This document shows, piece by piece, positions 58,736-64,000 of a stretch of DNA of 64,000 nucleotides. A program made the translations under genes and the position numbers. How positions within the stretch are numbered: position 1 is the stretch's first letter; each line of letters begins with the position of its first letter. The stretch is from contig CABPZP010000002.1 in assembly GCA_902461935.1 (NCBI GenBank), positions 55,446-119,445 on the forward strand. Direction: 5' to 3'. Source of the DNA: Merdicola sp905200315. GTDB lineage: Bacteria; Bacillota; Clostridia; TANB77; CAG-508. The notes beneath the pieces were generated by a model. That model did not search any database. It saw only the letters and a program-made list of their open reading frames with translations, and was not told the origin of the DNA.

Positions 58736-61702
58736 GTGGAAAATTTAGAAAATTATAGAAGTTTTAAACAGGTTTTGAATGAATTTTATAAAGAGGAATT
58801 AGAAAAAAGTGAAGAAACAGTTTCAGTAGAAAAATTACAATATAATAATATAAAAATTGTTCCAAAATTCTTTTATGATAAGGTGTATAATACTTTAAAT
58901 GTTGAGTTTAAACTTGGAAAAGATAATTTTTATAAAATAAAAAATTTAAAAGAATTTTTTAATAGAATAAATAATAATGAAAGTTATATATATTCAAACA
59001 AGCTAGAATTTGTACACAACGAGGAAAATTTTGAAAAGAATAGTAAGGAATTATTAAATTTCATAATGAAATATGCAAAAATAATAAACTATGTAAATAA
59101 TACAGAAAATACAAATTTTAGATATTATGGTAAAAAATTAAGTGAAAGTAGCATTTTATTAGACGAAGAAGGAATAGATGATATTTTCGAAATATTAAAA
59201 GGAAGAAAAATAGAAATAGAAAAAGATGCAAATATAAAAAAGGTTACCTTAATACCAAGTAACCCAAATATTGAATTTTCTTTAGAAATGAAAAATAAAC
59301 AAGAAGTAAAACTAACACACAATTTAGATAATTATAATTACATTATAATAGATGGAAAAAAATATACTTATGTTATAATTGACGAATTTATATATAGAGC
59401 AAAGAAAAATGTAAAAAATACAATATTTAAATTATTAGAAATATACAAAAAGAATCATATAAATGAAATAAAATTTAATAAAAAACAATTACCAGATTTT
59501 TTTGCACTTATAGAACCTAGAATAAAAGATAATTTAGTAATAAATATAGATAAAAAAGATATAAAAGAATATATACCTGAAGAATTAGGTGTAAAAATAT
59601 TTTTAGATTATAATGAAAATAATCTTATTACTGCAGAAGTAAAATTCTGCTACGGAGAAACGGAATTTAATCCAATAGATGAAAGCAAAAAAATAAACAT
59701 TGCACGAAATGCAATAAAAGAAACAGAATGTTTAAATCAACTTAGAAAAACAGGATTTATGTTAGATGCTCAAAACAAAAGATTTGTATTAGTATCTGAA
59801 GAAGCTATATATAATTTTATAACAAAAGACATTGAATTATATATGGATAAATTTGAAGTTATGGTTACAGATAACTTTAAAGCAAAGAAAATTAAAGAAC
59901 CACAATTAGGCAATATAGGGATAAAAATAGAGAATAATTTACTAATTATAAATTTAGAAAATATACAATATGATAAAAATGAAATAAAAGAAATTTTACA
60001 AAGATATGCACTAAAAAAGAAATATTATAGATTAAAAGATGGAAGTTTTATAAATTTAGAGGATAATGAAAATATAGAATTTTTAAATAACCTAGAATCT
60101 GGACTTGGAATATCGTATGAAGAGATAGAAAATGGAACAATTACATTACCAATATACAGAAGTATGTATATGGAAAAAATTCTAAATAAATTAAATAAAA
60201 ATAAAGTAAAAAAAGAAGATAGTTATGTAGAATTTATAAAAGATACTTCAAAAGAAAAAGAAAGTGAAATAATAAAATTACCTAAAAATTTAAAGGGAGA
60301 TTTAAGAGAATACCAAAAAAATGGATTTCAATGGCTACAAACACTTGAAAAATATAACTTAGGTGGAATATTAGCAGATGACATGGGACTTGGAAAAACT
60401 ATACAAGTTATAGCTTTATTGCAAAAGTATAATGAAGAAACAGAAAATGCTTTACCATCTATAGTTATAGCCCCAAGTTCATTAACATTAAACTGGAAAA
60501 ATGAAGTAAATAAATTTGCACCAACTCTTAATACTTTGGTTATAAATGGAAATTTAGAGTTAAGAAAAGAAAAAATTAAAAATATAAAAAAATATAATTT
60601 AATTATAACTTCATACGATTTACTAAAAAGAGATTTAGAATTATATGAAAAAGAAAATATAGTATTTAAATATTCAATTGCAGATGAAGCACAATATATA
60701 AAAAATAGTAATACTCAAAATGCAAAAGCTTTAAAAAGTATAAATTCGGAAACAAAATTTGCGTTAACAGGAACACCAATAGAAAATTCTTTAGCAGAAT
60801 TATGGTCAATTTTTGACTATATTATGCCAGAATATTTATTTAAATATAAAAAATTTAAACAATTATATGAAATTCCAATAGTAAAAGAAAATGATGTAGA
60901 ATCTATGAAAAAATTGAAAATGCTTATAGAACCATTTATTTTAAGAAGAACTAAAAAAGAAGTTTTAACAGAATTACCAGAAAAAACAATAACAATATTG
61001 AATAATGAAATGGAAGATGAACAACAAAAAATTTATTTAAGTTATTTAGCAAAAGCAAAACAAGAGGCAATGCAAGAAATAGAAATAAATGGAGTAGAAA
61101 AATCACATATAAAAATATTAGCCTTACTTACAAGACTAAGACAAATTTGTTGTCATCCAGGATTATTTTTAGAAGATTATAATCAAGATAGTAGTAAATT
61201 AAAACAATGCATAGAAATAATAAAAGATGGAATAGAAGCAGGACACAAAATATTACTATTTTCAGGTTATACATCTATGTTTGAAATAATAGAAAAAGAA
61301 TTATTAAAAGAAGATATAAATTATTATAAATTAACAGGAAAAACAAACGTAAGTGAAAGAGTAGAATTAGTAGAAGATTTTAACCAAAATGAAAATGTAA
61401 AAGTATTTTTAATTTCTTTAAAAGCAGGAGGAACAGGTCTAAATTTAACTGGAGCTGATATGGTAATTCATTATGATCCATGGTGGAATATATCTGCAGA
61501 AAATCAAGCAACAGATAGAGCTTATAGAATTGGACAAAAACACAATGTTCAAGTATATAAATTAATAACAAAAAATTCAATAGAAGAAAAAATATATGAA
61601 TTACAAAAGAAAAAATCAAAACTAATAAATAATGTTTTAAGTACTGAAACAACATTTATAAACAAATTAAGTAAAGACGAAATAATGAAGCTATTTGAAT
61701 AA
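58736..61702 (+). CDS. SNF2-family helicase (DEAD-like, HepA/RapA-type)
   Basis: 988 aa. The first about 520 residues are a SNF2-associated bacterial N-terminal region without a clear zinc-finger SWIM motif. Helicase core: DLREYQKNGFQWLQ, Walker A ADDMGLGKT, motif II DEAQYIKN (DEAQ, not DEAH), TGTPIENSLAELWSIFDY, and motifs V-VI LKAGGTGLNLTGADMVIHYDPWWN...ATDRAYRIGQ. Probably remodels protein-DNA complexes. GTG start with SD AGGGGAG. Stands alone in its own unit. Confidence 0.94.
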   Translation: MENLENYRSFKQVLNEFYKEELEKSEETVSVEKLQYNNIKIVPKFFYDKVYNTLNVEFKLGKDNFYKIKNLKEFFNRINNNESYIYSNKLEFVHNEENFEKNSKELLNFIMKYAKIINYVNNTENTNFRYYGKKLSESSILLDEEGIDDIFEILKGRKIEIEKDANIKKVTLIPSNPNIEFSLEMKNKQEVKLTHNLDNYNYIIIDGKKYTYVIIDEFIYRAKKNVKNTIFKLLEIYKKNHINEIKFNKKQLPDFFALIEPRIKDNLVINIDKKDIKEYIPEELGVKIFLDYNENNLITAEVKFCYGETEFNPIDESKKINIARNAIKETECLNQLRKTGFMLDAQNKRFVLVSEEAIYNFITKDIELYMDKFEVMVTDNFKAKKIKEPQLGNIGIKIENNLLIINLENIQYDKNEIKEILQRYALKKKYYRLKDGSFINLEDNENIEFLNNLESGLGISYEEIENGTITLPIYRSMYMEKILNKLNKNKVKKEDSYVEFIKDTSKEKESEIIKLPKNLKGDLREYQKNGFQWLQTLEKYNLGGILADDMGLGKTIQVIALLQKYNEETENALPSIVIAPSSLTLNWKNEVNKFAPTLNTLVINGNLELRKEKIKNIKKYNLIITSYDLLKRDLELYEKENIVFKYSIADEAQYIKNSNTQNAKALKSINSETKFALTGTPIENSLAELWSIFDYIMPEYLFKYKKFKQLYEIPIVKENDVESMKKLKMLIEPFILRRTKKEVLTELPEKTITILNNEMEDEQQKIYLSYLAKAKQEAMQEIEINGVEKSHIKILALLTRLRQICCHPGLFLEDYNQDSSKLKQCIEIIKDGIEAGHKILLFSGYTSMFEIIEKELLKEDINYYKLTGKTNVSERVELVEDFNQNENVKVFLISLKAGGTGLNLTGADMVIHYDPWWNISAENQATDRAYRIGQKHNVQVYKLITKNSIEEKIYELQKKKSKLINNVLSTETTFINKLSKDEIMKLFE

Positions 61703-61724
61703 TAGAAGAATAAAAAATATATAG

Positions 61725-61743
61725 TGGTGGCTGATAGCCACCA
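61725..61743 (+). terminator. Short hairpin between SNF2 and trmFO
   Basis: TGGTGGCT-GAT-AGCCACCA, 8-bp perfect stem, no T tract. Confidence 0.5.
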
Positions 61744-61759
61744 TAATTTAGGAGTATTT

Positions 61760-63148
61760 ATGGAAAAATATATAAATATAATTGGTGGAGGATTAGCAGG
61801 AGCAGAAGCGGCATATCAAATTGCAAAAAGAGGAATACAAGTAAAACTATATGAAATGAAACCTATAAAGTTTTCTCCTGCTCATTCAAATGAAAATTTA
61901 GCAGAAATTGTATGTAGTAATTCGTTTAAATCCAATTTACATACAAATGCTTGTGGAGTTTTAAAAGAAGAATTAAGAATGTTAGATTCTCTTTTAATAA
62001 AAATAGCTGATGAAACTGCAGTTCCCGCAGGACAAGCTTTGGCGGTAGATAGAGAAAAATTTTCGGAAAAAGTAACAAAAGAATTAAAGAAAAATAATTT
62101 AATTGAGATAATAAATAAGGAAGTTGACGAAGAATTACTAGATAAAATGATAAAAAACAATGAAATTGTTATAATATCAACAGGACCATTAACTTCTGAT
62201 AAACTTGCAAAAAAAATATCTAAACTTACTGGTGAAGAAAAATTATATTTCTATGACGCAGCAGCACCAATTGTAGCGAAAGAAAGTATAAATTTTAATA
62301 TAGCTTTTTACGGAAACAGATATGAGCAAGAAAAAAAGAAAGACGAAAGTATAGAAGAATGGAAAAAACGAATAGAAAATCAAGAAAAAAGTTATATAAA
62401 TCTTCCAATGAACAAACAAGAATATGAAAAATTTTATAATGAATTAGTAAATGCAGAAGTTGTTGAACTTCATAATTTTGAAAAAAGAGAAATATTTGAA
62501 GGTTGTATGCCAATTGAAATAATGGCCAAAAGAGGAATAGATACTTTAAGATATGGCCCATTAAAACCAGTAGGATTTGATGATCCAAGATATGCCAAAA
62601 GGCCTTACGCAATTGTGCAGTTAAGACAAGATGATAGTAGTGCAAGTATTTATAATTTAGTTGGTTTTCAAACAAACTTGAAATTTGGAGAACAAAAAAG
62701 AATATTTAGTTTAATTCCTGGACTTGAAAATGCAGAATTCGTTAAATATGGTGTAATGCACAGAAATACATATATAAATTCAAGTGAACTATTAGATGAA
62801 ACATATAATTTAAAAAGCAATAATAATATATTTTTTGCAGGACAAATAACAGGTGTAGAAGGATATGTTGAATCTATATCTTCAGGTATGGTTGCAAGCT
62901 TAAATGCAGTAGCTAAAATAGAGGTAAAAGAAAAAGTAATATTTTCGAATAAAACAATAATAGGAGCTTTAGCAAAATACATTTCAACTCCAAACGGTAA
63001 ATTTCAGCCAATGAATGCAAATTTTGGAATTGTACCAGAACTAGAAGAAAAAATAAAAGATAAAAAACAACGATACTCACGTATGGCAGACCGAGCTTTG
63101 AAAGATTTGCAAAAAGACATATTTTATGCTAAAATAAAGGAAGAGTAA
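61760..63148 (+). CDS. trmFO: Methylenetetrahydrofolate-tRNA (uracil-5-)-methyltransferase TrmFO
   Basis: About 462 aa. FAD fingerprint IIGGGLAGAEAAYQIAKRG; CSNSFKSN and NACGVLKEELR; EGCMPIEIMAKRGIDTLRYGPLKPVG with the catalytic cysteine of the CMP motif; GQITGVEGYVES. Makes m5U54 in the tRNA T loop using methylene-THF. The frame is open upstream through a hairpin, but GGAG and MEKYINIIGGG fix the start. Confidence 0.97.
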   Translation: MEKYINIIGGGLAGAEAAYQIAKRGIQVKLYEMKPIKFSPAHSNENLAEIVCSNSFKSNLHTNACGVLKEELRMLDSLLIKIADETAVPAGQALAVDREKFSEKVTKELKKNNLIEIINKEVDEELLDKMIKNNEIVIISTGPLTSDKLAKKISKLTGEEKLYFYDAAAPIVAKESINFNIAFYGNRYEQEKKKDESIEEWKKRIENQEKSYINLPMNKQEYEKFYNELVNAEVVELHNFEKREIFEGCMPIEIMAKRGIDTLRYGPLKPVGFDDPRYAKRPYAIVQLRQDDSSASIYNLVGFQTNLKFGEQKRIFSLIPGLENAEFVKYGVMHRNTYINSSELLDETYNLKSNNNIFFAGQITGVEGYVESISSGMVASLNAVAKIEVKEKVIFSNKTIIGALAKYISTPNGKFQPMNANFGIVPELEEKIKDKKQRYSRMADRALKDLQKDIFYAKIKEE

Positions 63149-63175
63149 AAAAATAAAACAAGGAGGGCGAGTATT

Positions 63176-63742
63176 ATGGATTTAAAAAGTCTAAAAAATA
63201 ATGTTAATATTTTAAAAGAAGAATTTGTGGAGTCTAGTTCAGAAAAAGATAGTATGAGTTCTGTAATATCTATTGAACAAAATAAAATTGTAGAATTAAA
63301 AGAAAAATTAAAAAGTGCGAAAACAGAAAATGAGAAAAATGAAATTTTGGAAGAAATTGATAACTGCAAAAGTTGTATTAGAGAAATGGAGTCTTTGCTA
63401 GATGAAGCAACTATGGAAAAATATACTAAGGAGGTATTATTGACAACAGAAAAAGAAAAACTTTATGGAAAAGAAGAGAAAAAAACTGGTAAAATAGAAA
63501 AAATAAAAAGTGAATTTAATGAAGCTAAAACAGAAAGAGAAACAATGAATGCAGTAATAAAGGCAGAAAAAAACAGAATAAATGAATTAGAAGATAAATT
63601 GGAAATGGAAAGTTCTGATAAAGAAAAAAGTAAAATAAATGAAGATATAAAAAACTGCAAAGAAAATCTTAAAGAATTAAATAAATTTTTTAAAGAACCT
63701 GAAACAAAAGAAGAATATGAAATAGATGATAATGAACGTTAA
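63176..63742 (+). CDS. Coiled-coil hypothetical protein with internal duplication
   Basis: 188 aa, almost entirely charged helix. A block of about 55 residues is repeated: SMSSVISIEQNKIVELKEKL...EILEEIDNCKSCIREMESLLDE and TMNAVIKAEKNRINELEDKL...INEDIKNCKENLKELNKFFKE. No signal peptide or membrane helix. SD AAGGAGG. The next gene starts 14 nt later and is also coiled-coil, so the two may form a complex. Confidence 0.7.
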   Translation: MDLKSLKNNVNILKEEFVESSSEKDSMSSVISIEQNKIVELKEKLKSAKTENEKNEILEEIDNCKSCIREMESLLDEATMEKYTKEVLLTTEKEKLYGKEEKKTGKIEKIKSEFNEAKTERETMNAVIKAEKNRINELEDKLEMESSDKEKSKINEDIKNCKENLKELNKFFKEPETKEEYEIDDNER

Positions 63743-63756
63743 TAAAGGAGTTAGAA

Positions 63757-64000
63757 ATGGAAGAAATTATAAAAAGAATTGAAGAATTAAAAATGCAAAT
63801 AGAGGACATACAAAAAGTATATAAAATTGAGCTTGAAAGAGAAAAAAATGAAAAAAATGATCAAATTCAAGCAAACAGAAAAAACAAAATAGATAAATTA
63901 CAAGCCGAACTTAAAATAGCAGAAATTAATAAAGAAGAAAAAATAAAAGAAATAGAAAAACAAATAGGTGGAATTCAAGAAATATATGCCAACGATTTAG
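63757..64000 (+). CDS. Coiled-coil hypothetical protein, 3' end outside window
   Basis: At least 81 aa visible, MEEIIKRIEELKMQIEDIQKVYKIELEREKNEK..., a continuous heptad-rich helix. SD AAAGGAG. Truncated by the window edge, so no domain can be assigned. Same transcription direction and style as the preceding gene. Confidence 0.65.
   Translation, partial: MEEIIKRIEELKMQIEDIQKVYKIELEREKNEKNDQIQANRKNKIDKLQAELKIAEINKEEKIKEIEKQIGGIQEIYANDL

Noticed and set aside
364..63660. Long open frames antisense to real genes
   Set aside because: They are leucine/phenylalanine-rich shadows of AT-rich coding DNA without SD sites or recognisable domains.
1..64000. tRNA or rRNA genes
   Set aside because: No cloverleaf-type sequence with a T-loop motif or rRNA-like segment was seen; this is a manual reading, and tRNAscan-SE would settle it.

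Overview
This is a 64 kb, very AT-rich stretch of a low-GC Gram-positive chromosome. It is most likely from an uncultured, gut-type Clostridia lineage. That placement is inferred from AGGAGG ribosome sites, TTGACA/TATAAT promoters, a zinc-type S14, a DNPR-type (meso-DAP) MurE and families typical of such genomes (SPFH/NfeD pair, YdjGHI-like cluster, DUF951, LexA). I saw no rRNA, tRNA or CRISPR array.

Layout. 1-9.7 kb: 5'-truncated cysteine desulfurase; an unusual protein joining a sigma region 4-like part to an RpoA-CTD-like part; nfeD-stomatin pair; decayed RAYT and Rpn nuclease fragments; an SH3/GH18 hydrolase; greA; a broken LTA-synthase-like gene; two small orphan genes. 10-13 kb: comM-dprA-yraN, with comM and dprA each interrupted by one extra C. 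13-29 kb: rsmA, sortase, DUF951, engB, serS, lexA, a HipA-like protein, a YgjP-type peptidase, YihY, an internally deleted Rpn gene, an iron-sulfur flavoprotein, a pilin-anchored FGE-fold protein that looks like a diversity-generating retroelement target, yqeY, hemolysin III, and an ArsR/P-type ATPase pair with a clear operator. 29-33 kb: ydjI-ydjG-ydjH-like cluster. 33-50.5 kb: the S10-spc-alpha ribosomal superoperon (rpsJ to rplQ, with secY, adk, map, infA, rpoA), lacking rpmD and carrying large palindromic spacers. 51-53.7 kb: lemA, a TPM-domain protein and a Ca2+/Na+ exchanger-like protein. 53.8-58.6 kb: compact wall cluster murE-mraY-ftsW-murG. 58.7-64 kb: SNF2 helicase, trmFO and two coiled-coil proteins.

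Main observation. Four reading-frame breaks in conserved genes (comM, dprA, ftsW twice) are the same event: one extra C directly before a GGN glycine codon, which makes an in-frame CGG. By hand scan, CGG occurs nowhere else in the conserved genes of the window. In-frame CGG appears only five times, all in four unrecognised or lineage-specific ORFs. This suggests +1 frameshifting (or quadruplet decoding) at a poorly decoded CGG codon. A systematic sequence error is the alternative.

Other signals. About twenty REP-like hairpins share a GTAGGGG foot while their stems vary with pairing preserved, and a RAYT remnant is present. Three units place a promoter directly in front of a terminator hairpin. 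Two genes have their Shine-Dalgarno inside the preceding terminator stem. Two genes have a hairpin between Shine-Dalgarno and start codon. Several palindrome families sit between ribosomal protein genes.
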